Assembly (NCBI GenBank): GCA_949126835.1
Contig: OX421495.1
Coordinates: 17,881,079-17,945,078, forward strand
Length of the DNA: 64,000 nucleotides
Origin: Anisus vortex
Lineage: Eukaryota; Mollusca; Gastropoda; Planorbidae
Direction of reading: 5' to 3'
Shown: piece after piece, positions 1 to 9,880 of the stretch
Layout of the letters: each line of letters begins with the position of its first letter
Position numbering within the stretch: the first letter of the stretch is position 1
The notes under the pieces: generated by a model
The model's input: only the letters and a program-made list of their open reading frames with translations
Told to the model about the DNA's origin: nothing
Databases searched by the model: none
Position numbers and translations under genes: made by a program

Positions 1-343
1 GTCTTTAAATAAATCAATTTGATTCATTAAACACACACACAGAGCTTTATATATATATACTTTTTTGTACAAATACTTTTTCAAAATAATGTCCCTTTAT
101 TATCTTTTCTGGTTACATATCAAGATTTTTTAAAAATATTTTAAATAGCTCAAAAATTAAAATAGCCGATTAGCGTTTATAAAAATGTGCTAGCGTTAAC
201 TCTAAATGACAAGACTTTCTTCTCTTTACCTTTTTTTTAGCCTCAAAGGTTCAATCTATTTGTTTCACGTTCATGATTTTGCTGCATTGCAGAACGTGAG
301 ATAGTTATCCTATAAGTTAAAGACGCATTCTCTAAACTGTGGT
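1..343. other. AT-rich intergenic DNA, nothing recognised
   Basis: Short AC and AT dinucleotide runs near positions 30-60; otherwise no feature seen. Confidence 0.6.
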
Positions 344-529
344 TTAAATGTAGTCTTGAATTTTGATTAGTGTTTTAAATAATGTCAAGCTTTTGGTTTT
401 CTGATTTTTTTCAGGCAACCCATTCCATGTCCGGATGCAATCCGGAAAGAAAGAGAAGATATACGCGTTAGCTTTGTTTGCCTTAAAGAAAATTACCCGA
501 CAGGCAAGGTGGTGTACTTTAGAGTTCAT
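344..529 (-). pseudogene. LINE C-terminal fragment (Jockey/CR1-like)
   Basis: A 61-codon minus-strand frame contains FSFFPDCIRTWNGLPE at about residues 25-40. This resembles the FFPRTIxxWNxLP motif found near the C terminus of many Jockey/CR1-group reverse transcriptase polyproteins. No RT core is present, so it is the 3' scrap of a 5'-truncated insertion. A related copy lies near 28385-28480 on the same strand. The motif is seen directly; the clade assignment is inferred. Confidence 0.5.
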
Positions 530-645
530 AGTTCATCCCTATAGTGTGTATTAAAACTACTTATTTTTTCAAATTTGCACGTCTACACATAGAATAGACT
601 TCTTAAGACTTCTTTTGCATGCATCTATTAAACATCGTATGAAGA

Positions 646-870
646 TCTAATTCTTTATATAACACCTATTACATTCATTACATTGTAAGCTCTAATTCAT
701 TATATAACACCTACTACATTCATTACTTAATTACATTGTAACATCTAATTCTTTATATAACACGTATTACATTCATTACATTGTAAGCTCTAATTCTTTA
801 TATAACACGTATTACATTCATTACATTGTAAGCTCTAATTCTAAATTTAACACCGATTATATTAGATACT
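646..870. repeat. 45 bp tandem repeat, five copies
   Basis: The phrase CTAATTCTTTATATAACAC recurs starting at 647, 692, 745, 790 and 835. Spacing is 45 bp except for one 8 bp insertion in the second unit. The last unit is degenerate. Confidence 0.85.
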
Positions 871-1773
871 CAATCCTCAAAAGAATATATAATTCTAACA
901 CTGATTACTTTAATTACTTAATCATTGCCAGAAGCTTTAAAAAATAATATAACATCGTTTGCGTCACCCCAAAACATATAAACCTTTTTTTTAAAACATC
1001 CAAGTTTCAAAATTGTAAACATGTATTTCGGTTGAATTATTGTAGTTGAAATGAGCATTTTTTTTGCCTTGCTCTAGATCAGGTCATTTGTGTGCTGCAC
1101 ATTTTGAAATTTTTTTTTTTTGCGTTTTGTATTGTTTTTTTTTTTTATGTTTAGAATTTACATAAAGACAGGATTTAGCCTCAGGAAATAGGTTTTCTAA
1201 AGAAAGATTTAAACCCCAAAAAATTGTTTGTTTGTTCTTTTTAAAGATTTTTATAAAGAAACGTGTATTTTTATCAAGGCTTAATGCTGGGGCTTTTTTT
1301 TTTTTTTTTTTTTTGGCATTTTAGAGTGAGCAGTTTTATAAATAGCAAGGCCGGTGGACGTGTTGATGTCATGGGCTTTTCTGATTGGCTGTAATAGTTA
1401 GTACGTGTCAAAACTGACGCTATTGCTTCAGCTGGCGCGAGATTGAGTATCGCTTGGCAGACGTTTGTGTTGAGCCGCAGACGTTCCAGTCATTGATTAT
1501 TCAAACATTTACTAGTAACTTTAGTTTTAAATTAGACCTTGAAGATAGAACGAAAGCCAAAGTTGAAGGTGAATTTGACAATCAAAGGAAAATATTGTTT
1601 TATATTTCTTTTATTATTTTTAAGTAAAGTCAAATTTTATTTTTCGTCGAATTTTATCCGTTCGAAAACAATTAGGTCTAGTGGAATTCAAAAACGGACG
1701 AATGCCGAGGCAATTGTTTTTATACTTAAAAATTATAAAGTATTGTCCAATGTATTCTTTATATATTTTACGG
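871..1773. other. Intergenic DNA with T runs and a possible promoter-like patch
   Basis: Poly-T runs lie near 1115, 1136 and 1297-1315. From 1380 to 1520 the composition becomes more GC-rich, with an inverted CCAAT box (GATTGGCTG near 1382). No convincing open frame or TATA box follows. The frame at 1539-1859 looks like chance. Confidence 0.35.
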
Positions 1774-1827
1774 CCAAAGCCCGAAGTGCGGCCAGATCGC
1801 GATCTGGCCGGCCACTTCGCGCTTTGG
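1774..1827. repeat. GC-rich imperfect palindrome
   Basis: A perfect 22 bp palindromic core (1789-1810) is centred on GATCGCGATC at 1800/1801. It extends outward from CCAAAGC on the left to GCTTTGG on the right with a mismatch and a small length difference. It sits in a GC-rich patch (about 1770-1960) with a repeated phrase GGCCAATGTCCGATGT near 1840 and 1920. Confidence 0.75.
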
Positions 1828-1971
1828 ACGAGGCGCGTGGCCAATGTCCGATGTACTGAAAATTACCAGTGATTACGCTACTTTGGCCGGCCACTCCGCG
1901 AAGTGGCAGGAAATACCTGGCCAATGTCCGATGTGCTGATGCAAGAATGTTCGGTAAGCGGCAGAGGTGTA

Positions 1972-2256
1972 ATGGCGGCTTGCTTAAATAAAAAAAAACA
2001 AAAAAACTACGCTGTTTGGGAAGATACGCAGTATAGGATTGCATAGGGTCGGTTCCAAAAAACAACGACAATAGAATATAATGTGCCAGAATGGTTGCCG
2101 GGACAAGTGTGTCCAGACACTAAAAACAATATGCTATACTTTTCACACAGTAGTGGATTCTACGAACGATTTAACGGGCCTTTAATCCCGGCGACGTGGA
2201 CAAGGTCTTTCCAACTGCTTTCTTCGCGAATAGGAAGCTCACCATGCTCACAATAG
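1972..2256 (+). pseudogene. Decayed 94-codon frame, unrecognised
   Basis: An ATG in the context GTAATGGCGGC at 1972 opens a frame that runs to the TAG at 2254, interrupted by one in-frame TAG at 2044-2046. The composition is protein-like rather than low complexity, with tracts such as NYAVWEDTQYRIA before the stop and VPEWLPGQVCPDTK after it. I do not recognise the family. It could be a mutated small gene, an exon, a transposon gene fragment or chance. It lies 0.9 kb outside the giant inverted-repeat element. Confidence 0.25.
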
Positions 2257-2376
2257 GGTTTTCGCCAATTTGAGACTGTGTATGGGGCTAATCAAAAAGG
2301 ACCAATGTCCATATTGAAGCATTCGTTAGACAATCTTAACTTACATCCTGACACTAAGACTAGTTAGTTGGTAGCT

Positions 2377-2985
2377 AGTGATTGATTCTAGGAATAAGTT
2401 CATTGAAGCATGGTGTTAAAGAGTCAAGTGATTGATTCTAGGAATAAGTTCATTGAAGCATGGTGTTAAAGAGTCTAGTGATTGATTCTAGGAATAAGTT
2501 CATTGAAGCATGGTGTTAAAGAGTCTAGGGATTGATTCTAGGAATAAGTTCATTGAAGCATGGTGTTCAAGAGTCTAGTGATTGATTCTAGGAATACGTT
2601 CATTGAAGCATGGTGTTAAAGAGTCAAGTGATTGATTTTAGGAATAAGTTCATTGAAGCATGGTGTTAAAGAGTCTTGTGATTGATTCTAGGAATAAGTT
2701 CATTGAAGCATGGTGTTAAAGAGTCTAGTGATTGATTCTAGGAATAAGTTCATTGAAGCATGGTGTTAAAGAGTCAAGTGATTGATTCTAGAAATAAGTT
2801 CATTGAAGCATGGTGTTAAAGAGTCTAGTGATTGATTCTAGGAATAAGTTCATTGAAGCATGGTGTTAAAGAGTCTAGTGGTTGATTCTAGGAATAAGTT
2901 CATTGAAGCATGGTGTTAAAGAGTCAAGTGATTGATTCTAGGAATAAGTTCATTGAAGCATGGTGTTAAAGAGTCTAGTGGTTGA
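2377..2985. repeat. 50 bp minisatellite, about 12 copies
   Basis: The unit contains GATTGATTCTAGGAATAAG and CATTGAAGCATGGTGTT. Twelve near-identical units occur with exactly 50 bp spacing. A diagnostic base at the unit end (GTCA versus GTCT) runs a-t-t-t-a-t-t-a-t-t-a-t, suggesting a three-unit (150 bp) higher-order repeat. Confidence 0.95.
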
Positions 2986-3135
2986 CAAAAGTGCTAAAGC
3001 CTGAGCCAGGGTGAACCAGTGCTGACAATTACGTAAGCTAAGTCCATGTGAGGAGGTTATCGTTCTATTACTGTTTTTGAGTCCTGAAAGGACGTAAGGA
3101 CGGTGCAGTGCTACACGGTCCAAGAGTCAAAACGC
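2986..3135. other. Left flank of the giant element
   Basis: Non-repetitive DNA of moderate GC content; no frame or family recognised. With 17589 onward it would form the empty target site. Confidence 0.5.
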
Positions 3136-3141
3136 TACGCC
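3136..3141. repeat. Target-site duplication, left copy (TACGCC)
   Basis: TACGCC directly precedes the left terminus AGTAGTATAG and is repeated directly after the right terminus at 17583-17588. Confidence 0.85.
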
Positions 3142-3200
3142 AGTAGTATAGTGTGTAGTTTTCGGTTAGTATTTACGGAGCCGCTCCGTTGCGCCTCAGT

Positions 3201-3400
3201 TGACCTTTGACCTTTGTTCCGGAAGTGCCCTTGGACCCCGGAAGTAGCTGTACCGGAAGTGACCCCTACCGGAAGTGACGTCATCCAATATGGCGTCTCG
3301 TCGTGTTCTTACACGACCGGCCGTGACCTAGTGACCTTTTGACCTAGTGACCCCGCGCCTCAGTTGAACCAAGATGGCGTCTTGTCGTGTTGTTACACGA
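3201..3400 (+). promoter_or_regulatory. Inward-facing cluster of promoter-type motifs, left arm
   Basis: In about 200 bp there is TGACCTTTGACC (3201-3212, nuclear-receptor DR1 type), four CCGGAAGT ETS-type sites (from 3219, 3238, 3253 and 3269), a perfect CRE TGACGTCA (3276-3283) and two YY1-like AANATGGCG motifs (3287-3295, 3371-3379). Further TGACCTAGTGACC half-site pairs lie between. Two 6 bp hairpins, TCGTGT-N4-ACACGA, occur at 3301-3316 and 3385-3400. The YY1-like orientation would fit transcription toward the element centre. Motifs are seen; promoter function is inferred. Confidence 0.5.
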
Positions 3401-3559
3401 GCTTTGTTAGCACGTGATTATTTTTGTGTGGTATTATTTTTTACCATTGTCTTACAATGATTGACACATGTCCTATTTTTTTTCTCCCATTGTTTTATAA
3501 GGGTCTTTCTAAGGTTCAGCGGATCTAAAATTTTATAATTAATTAATAATATTAATTAA

Positions 3560-6145
3560 GTAATTAATCACTTGGATAGTGTTCTTTATAATTTTCAATA
3601 GTAAAAGGCTTTTTTCAATAAGTTTAATGTGTTTTTTAGCCCTAATTAGCACCTTTGAAGCGATAATTGATGTGTAAGGATCATTTTTACTTACTTGGAG
3701 GCAGTAATTTTCTTAATTTTATACTTAATTAATTAAATAATTGAAATTTTTATGGCCATTATTAGCGTGTAAAGGAACGTTTTTAAATACTAAGGGTCGT
3801 AATTATCACTAAATATCTCACGTTTTTATACTTTTTTACTTTTTACTTACTGGCATACATTAATTGTCTCTATTTTATACTTAATTAACATATTATAATT
3901 TTTATAGTTATAATTAACTTGTAAACAAGTGTTTTTAATGACTAAGGGCCGTAATTATCACTAAATAGACAACATTTTAATACGTTTTTGCCTTATTAAT
4001 TACATGGATACATTAATTGTCTCTATTTTATACTTAATTAACATATTATAATTTTTATAGTTATAATTAACTTGTAAACAGGTGTTTTTAATGACTAAGG
4101 GCCGTAATTATCACTAAATAGACAACATTTTAATACGTTTTTACCTTATTAATTACATGGATACAGTAATTTTCTTAATTTATTCTTAACTATTGAACTA
4201 ATTATAATTTTTATAGCCATAATTATCTCGTAAAGGGACGATTTTAATTCCTAAGGACCGTAATTATCACATTTTAAGCTACAAGTCTCATGTAAGGAAC
4301 GCACATTTACTTACTTCGATACGGTAATTATCTTAATTTTATTCTTAACTAATTAACTGATTATAATTTGTTTAGCCATAATTATCTCATAAAGGGACGA
4401 TTTTAATTACTAAGGGCCGTAATTATCACATTTTAAGCTACAATTCTCATGTAAGGAACGCACATTTACTTACTTCGATACGGTAATTATCTTAATTTTA
4501 TTCTTAACTAATTAACCGATTATAATTTGTATAGCCATAATTATCTCGTAAAGGGACGATTTTAATTACTAAGGGCCGTAATTATCACATTTTAAGCTAC
4601 AATTCTCATGTAAGGAACGCACATTTACTTACTTCGATACGGTAATTATCTTAATTTTATTTTTAACTAATTAACTGATTATAATTTGTATAGCCATAAT
4701 TATCTCGTAAAGGGACGATTTTAATTACTAAGGGCCGTAATTATCACATTTTAAGCTACAATTCTCATGTAAGGAACGCACATTTACTTACTTCGATACG
4801 GTAATTATCTTAATTGTATTCTTAACTAATTAACTAATTATAATTTGTATAGCCATAATTATCTCATAAAGGGACGATTTTAATTCCTAAGGGCCGTAAT
4901 TATCACATTTCAAGCAACAATTCTCATGTAAGGAACGCACATTTACTTACTTCGATACGGTAATTATCTTAATTTTATTCTTAACTAATTAACTAATTAT
5001 AATTTGTATAGCCATAATTATCTCGTAAAGGGACGATTTTAATTCCTAAGAGCCGTAATTATCACATTTTAAGCTACAATTCTCATGTAAGGAACGCACT
5101 TTTACTTACTTCGATACGGTAATTATCTTAATTGTATTCTTAACTAATTAACTAATTATAATTTGTATAGCCATAATTATCTCGTAAAGGGACGATTTTA
5201 ATTACTAAGGGCCGTAATTATCACATTTTAAGCTACAATTCTCATGTAAGGAACGCACATTTACTTACTTCGATACGGTAGTTATCTTAATTGTATTCTT
5301 AATTAATTAACTAATTATAATTTGCATAGCCATAATTATCTCGTAAAGGGACGATTTTAATTCCTAAGAGCCGTAATTATCACATTTTAAGCTACAATTC
5401 TCATGTAAGGAACGCACTTTTACTTACTTCGATACGGTAATTATCTTAATTGTATTCTTAACTAATTAACTAATTATAATTTGTATAGCCATAATTATCT
5501 CGTAAAGGGACGATTTTAATTACTAAGGGCCGTAATTATCACATTTTAAGCTACAATTCTCATGTAAGGAACGCACATTTACTTACTGTGATACGGTAAT
5601 TATCTTAATTTTATTCTTAACTAATTAACTAATTATAATTTTAATAACCATAATTAGCTTGTAAACGGGTCTGTTTTTAATTACAAAGGGCTTCAATTAT
5701 CCATAAATAGACCACATTCTATATACGTTTTACCTTTTTACTTATTGGGATAGAGTAATTATCTTAATTTTATTCTTAATTAAATAATTGAAATTTTTTT
5801 ATAGCCATAATTATCTTGTAAAGGGGCGTTTATTAATTACCAAGGGCCGTAATTAGCACTAAATAGACCAATTTTTTTTACTTTTTTAACTTTTTACTTA
5901 CTTGAATATAGTAATTGTCTTTATTGTATACTTAATTAACTAACTAATTATAACTTTAAGAACCATAATTATCGTGTAAAGAGGTGTTTTTTAATTACTA
6001 AGGCCACAAAATTAGCACTAAATAGGCCACCTTTTATATACCTTTTACATTTTTACTTACTTGTATATAGTAATTATCTCTATTTTATACTTAATTAAAT
6101 AACTAATTTGTATTTTTATAGCCATAATTATATTGTAAAGGTTTT
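3560..6145. repeat. 159 bp tandem array in the left arm
   Basis: Core copies follow each other at exactly 159 bp: the phrase CCATAATTA recurs with its second C at 4218, 4377, 4536, 4695, 4854, 5013, 5172, 5331, 5490 and 5649. Degenerate copies extend the array to both sides. Each unit contains GGGCCGTAATTATCAC and GTAAGGAACGCAC. A degenerate copy of the terminal module (AAGATGACGTC, TTACACATGA, CACGTGAT) follows at about 6156-6205, so related modules bracket the array. Confidence 0.93.
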
Positions 6146-6239
6146 TTTTAAATAAGATGACGTCTATTTTGTTCTTACACATGATTTTAACACGTGATTT
6201 TTTTAAATTTAAGAATGTTTAATATTACTATTTCGGTTT

Positions 6240-6937
6240 GATTAAGCCTTTTCCTTATTTATTGACAATAAACAAAAGTACGACATAAAGTATAACAGTA
6301 CAACACTACAACAGTACAACAAAACAACATATAGAAAAAAAAAATAGGTTTAAGTTATGATGTGATTTTATTCATAGTATTATATAGACATAGTACGTAC
6401 ATCAATTAAATAAGTTTATTTTTAATAATACTTTCATAGTATGTACATCAAACAAAAAGTTTATTTATAGCAATACATATATACATACAATAGCAACCAA
6501 AAAGCTTTATTTAGATCAATTCATATATACAGTATAATGTATTTATAGCAATCAAACAAGTTTATTTATAACAATGCGTATATACAGTATAGTGTATTTA
6601 TAGCAATTCATATATACAGTATAGTGTATTTATAGCAATCAAACAAGTTTATTTATATCAATTGATATATACAGTATAGTTTATTTACAACAGTAAACAG
6701 GAAGCGTTGACAAGATCTGAAATAAATAAATGCTTGTCTTATAAAAAATTTAATAATAGTACTATGTATATATTGTAAGCAGGTTAAAAATAAAGCCACC
6801 ACCTATCTATATAACGATACAAGCTAAATTAACATATTGTGATATAAAGACAAAAAATAACTTACCTTTTTTCTGTATATAACAGCGACCTAGACACAAA
6901 AACTGGAACAAGGGTAGATTTGCGATGCTAGAACAAG
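6240..6937 (-). ncRNA. Candidate outward, spliced noncoding transcription unit, left arm
   Basis: Read on the minus strand, a TATA box CTATATATAG (6962-6971) is followed about 30 bp later by an expected start near 6937. A consensus donor AAG|GTAAGT has its intron start at 6865, and an acceptor TTATTTCAG ends at 6717, giving a 149 bp intron. The downstream exon carries many AATAAA signals, the first at 6680-6685 and the last at 6258-6263, within AT-rich tandem repeats. I see no ATG frame of useful length, so any product would be noncoding. It is duplicated in the right arm. Signals are seen; transcription is inferred. Confidence 0.4.
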
Positions 6938-7134
6938 TGAAATTTAGCAATCTGCCTCGGACTATATATAGCGTATTTTGACCACACCTGTATTTATCAG
7001 TATCATCTTAAAAGCCAACACTGTCTAAACCCATTTAAACATTACGTCTGGTTACGTATATTAAGCATAGGCTGAGAGTTTCGGTGTACAGGTAATTGGA
7101 TTTGACTGGCCCTATGGTCAGTTTCCATTAGTTG

Positions 7135-7392
7135 CACTTGGCTAAGTGCATTTTACGCATTGCTGACCGAAACAGACCTGGTCAAAAATTTACTTATCTA
7201 CCAACCTGAATCTCGGCTACGGCATCTGGCTCGTCACGATGATGTAACAATTCAGAAATTTTTAGTTCGCCAGCTGTTGCACTAAGGCACTTAGTACAGA
7301 CCTAAAGGTCAACTTTTTGCACTAATGGGTTTTGGCTTATCAATCATCCATGTGGTCAGGTTTTTACATTTTTGCACTAAGGCACTTAGTAC
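7135..7392. promoter_or_regulatory. Hairpin-forming repeats upstream of the outward unit, left arm
   Basis: TGCACTAAGGCACTTAGTAC occurs at 7278-7297 and 7373-7392. Each contains the inverted repeat ACTAAG-N3-CTTAGT. A third dyad, GCACTT-N4-AAGTGC type, lies at 7135-7150. All are upstream of the minus-strand TATA box and resemble a set of binding sites for one dimeric factor. Confidence 0.45.
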
Positions 7393-7533
7393 AGTAAGGT
7401 AAATCCTTTTACTTATATACTTTATAATTACATAAGTCTACATTTGTATTTTGTACATTTTCTTTAAATTTTTATTGATAATACATGTAAATACAGTTTA
7501 CTTAACTCGTTTAAATTTAAATTAAATTAAAAT

Positions 7534-7690
7534 TGAATTGTTTATTTATATAGCGCTTCTATCTATGCTATTTTAGCATGCTCAGTGCGATCTGTAAACA
7601 CTTTTAAACATAAATGTTGCATATTTTAACTATTCTCTCGGCCAGATGGTCTTTAACTTGGTTGTGAGCGTTCACGCGAATGTACATTAT
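7534..7690 (-). repeat. LINE/SINE 3'-tail-like sequence in the left arm
   Basis: Reading the minus strand, the region ends AGCGCTATATAAATAA, similar to the tails of CR1/L2-like LINEs and their SINEs (compare 47080-47100). The upstream portion, with GAGCATGCTA, is not recognised. The mirror copy is at 13030-13190. Confidence 0.4.
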
Positions 7691-9089
7691 TTTAGTGAAT
7701 GTGTATTTCGAGTATTCTTTTTTTAAATATTTCTCTTTTCAATTGAAATAATTTAAATTGTTTAATAGTTAAACGAAGTGTAATGGTTGACTTACTATAA
7801 CATCGTTATTTCCTTATTTACTTACCTATTTTAAATGTGTATCTTTTAAATGTATAACTGCTAATAAACATCGCTTTAACTATTAAAATTCAGTTTGATA
7901 TACGTAAATGGTTGTATCTTTTCATTTTTGTCGTGTAATTTTTTACTTACTAGGGTTGAACGTTTTAAAATTTAAGTATATTAAGTGTTTCAAGTGGTAT
8001 CCAATATGACGGGTCAGAAGGGGGCGGATCCAAGAGGGCCGATTCGAGTGTTCCACACACGGGTCAACTGGAAAACAAGATAGCGGCTAATCCAAGTAAT
8101 ATACAAGGGCAGTTACCGTGTAATAATTTTTTAAACAGTAAACATCAAGAGATTTCATTTTTTTACATTTTTTTTTGCGCGCAATTACATCAAACAAGGA
8201 ATAAAACAACAACATGACTGGTAGTTTTTTTTATATTATTTTCTTTTTTATTTTACATCTAACTAAAGGTATATTTACAATACGAACACAGTCATTTATA
8301 ATATAATAAATACGAGCATGGTTAATTTCTTACGTACATGAAACAAATAAAAAATCGACAATTAGTAATACGTACGTGTAGTCTGTATTTGTCTGTGTGT
8401 GCGTGTGTGTAGTATATAGGTCCTAGGGGTTCCTAAAGAAAATTATACTAGTAACGGTATTGTCTTAACATTGTCTGAGTACATCTGTCTCTTTATGTAA
8501 AAATAAGAGCGTTAATTTCTGTGTAGTTAGTGTATGTATGAAGTAAAGGCGTTATGTGTAACAAACTTTTTTTAAATAGTAAATCAGACATCCAGGCTAA
8601 ACTAAATTATCAAGTTTAATGTTTATGTCACAACTGGCGACTCTTACAAATGTTGCGACAAGGTTTTCTGTAAGAATCTTGCACAATCATCCGAGCGCTA
8701 TGTGTTTCATTTGTCCCTCGGTAGTGTACTTTGAGCATGATTCCGATTGTTTACTACAGCTTTTCAACTTTTTGGTATACTGAAGTCACGGACAGGATAC
8801 GACAAGTAGTAATCTATACCCAACATACTTGTTTTTAAAACAACTAGGCATATCATCTTACACGTTTATAGAACTCCTCTTGGTACATCACAGTGACGTT
8901 AATTTTTTATACAACTAAGACATGTCAAACAATCCCAAATTTTGTGTTTGTTTCCACAATTAGAAACATTTTCAGTTTGACAAATATTTTTAGAGACCCT
9001 TGCGTGTTTGACAGGCAATAATGTTAACTTTTACATCACGAATGACTAGTTTCTTTTTCTGCCTTGCGCAATCTTTGTATCGCTTACTA

Positions 9090-9092
9090 CTT

Positions 9093-9160
<68 letters not shown>
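9090..9160. repeat. (CT)n microsatellite, left arm
   Basis: An almost pure CT run with one interruption. The corresponding GA run is at about 11566-11627. Length differences here explain part of the small difference in arm length. Confidence 0.95.
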
Positions 9161-9163
<3 letters not shown>

Positions 9164-9309
9164 CAAACCTGTTAGGGTAACTTTTTAGAAATCGTTTACA
9201 CACGCGACAAACTTTTAAGTACATCTTCTCAAACTCTCGATAGCGCTCTCTGTCTCCAACTTTCTCTCACAAAACATCTCTCTTTCAACAGCGTTCCCTC
9301 TTTCTGTCT

Positions 9310-9780
9310 TTGACTGCTTTCCTTACTATGTCTACACTTATTTATCTCTCCGTCTCTTTCTCTAACAAAACGTTAGGTCACTCCAACCTAACCATTACGC
9401 GTGCTCTTTTTTCTGCATTGCTCATTATCTGTATCTCTTACTACATGCTTCTATCTTTCTCCCGCTCTCTAGAAAAACTTTATGGTCAGCAAAACCTAAC
9501 ACATAATTTGCTACACAGCTTTCATTATGTCTTTCGTTTTCTTTTTTTTCCGCGTGCCATCGTTTACATTCTTAGTCTCTGTGACTCTCTTTCCTTACTC
9601 TTGTCTCGAGAGCTTTCTCTCACGAAACGTTTAGTTACTCTAAGGAGCACTCTTTCAACAGCGTTCCCTCTTTCTGTCTTGTTCAATCTCTACCTTCTTA
9701 CTTACTTCTTCTCTCTTTTTAAAATTGTCTTTCATTTTATGTTTTATAACGTGCAAATCGTTAAGCATGGTCACTCCTAA
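9310..9780 (+). CDS. Hypothetical hydrophobic frame in the left arm, 156 codons
   Basis: This open frame is identical to the minus-strand frame at 10949-11419, as expected from the palindrome. The conceptual protein is rich in L, S, F and Y with several hydrophobic stretches, for example SALLIICISYYMLLSF near residues 35-50 and VLFNLYLLTYFFSLF near residues 125-140. No family was recognised. The DNA is pyrimidine-rich with internal imperfect repeats (ACAGCGTTCCCTCTTTCTGT occurs twice, near 9290 and 9659), which can create hydrophobic frames without selection. It may not be a gene. Confidence 0.2.
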   Translation: MTAFLTMSTLIYLSVSFSNKTLGHSNLTITRALFSALLIICISYYMLLSFSRSLEKLYGQQNLTHNLLHSFHYVFRFLFFPRAIVYILSLCDSLSLLLSRELSLTKRLVTLRSTLSTAFPLSVLFNLYLLTYFFSLFKIVFHFMFYNVQIVKHGHS

Positions 9781-9880
9781 TGCTAAAACGGTGTGTACAT
9801 TACACGTAAACAAGGTTTTACAAGTAAGAGATATATAGCAAAGGCCAAGGTCAACTGAGACTAGTGTGAATTTGGGAAAA

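Larger units (their letters stand above)
3142..9880 (+). repeat. Left arm of the giant inverted repeat
   Basis: Reverse complement of 10849-17582. The arm ends inward at CTAGTGTGAATTTGGGAAAA, beyond which the two sides no longer match. Visible differences from the right arm include T versus A in the T-run near 8175 and two substitutions between about 6920 and 6950. Confidence 0.95.
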
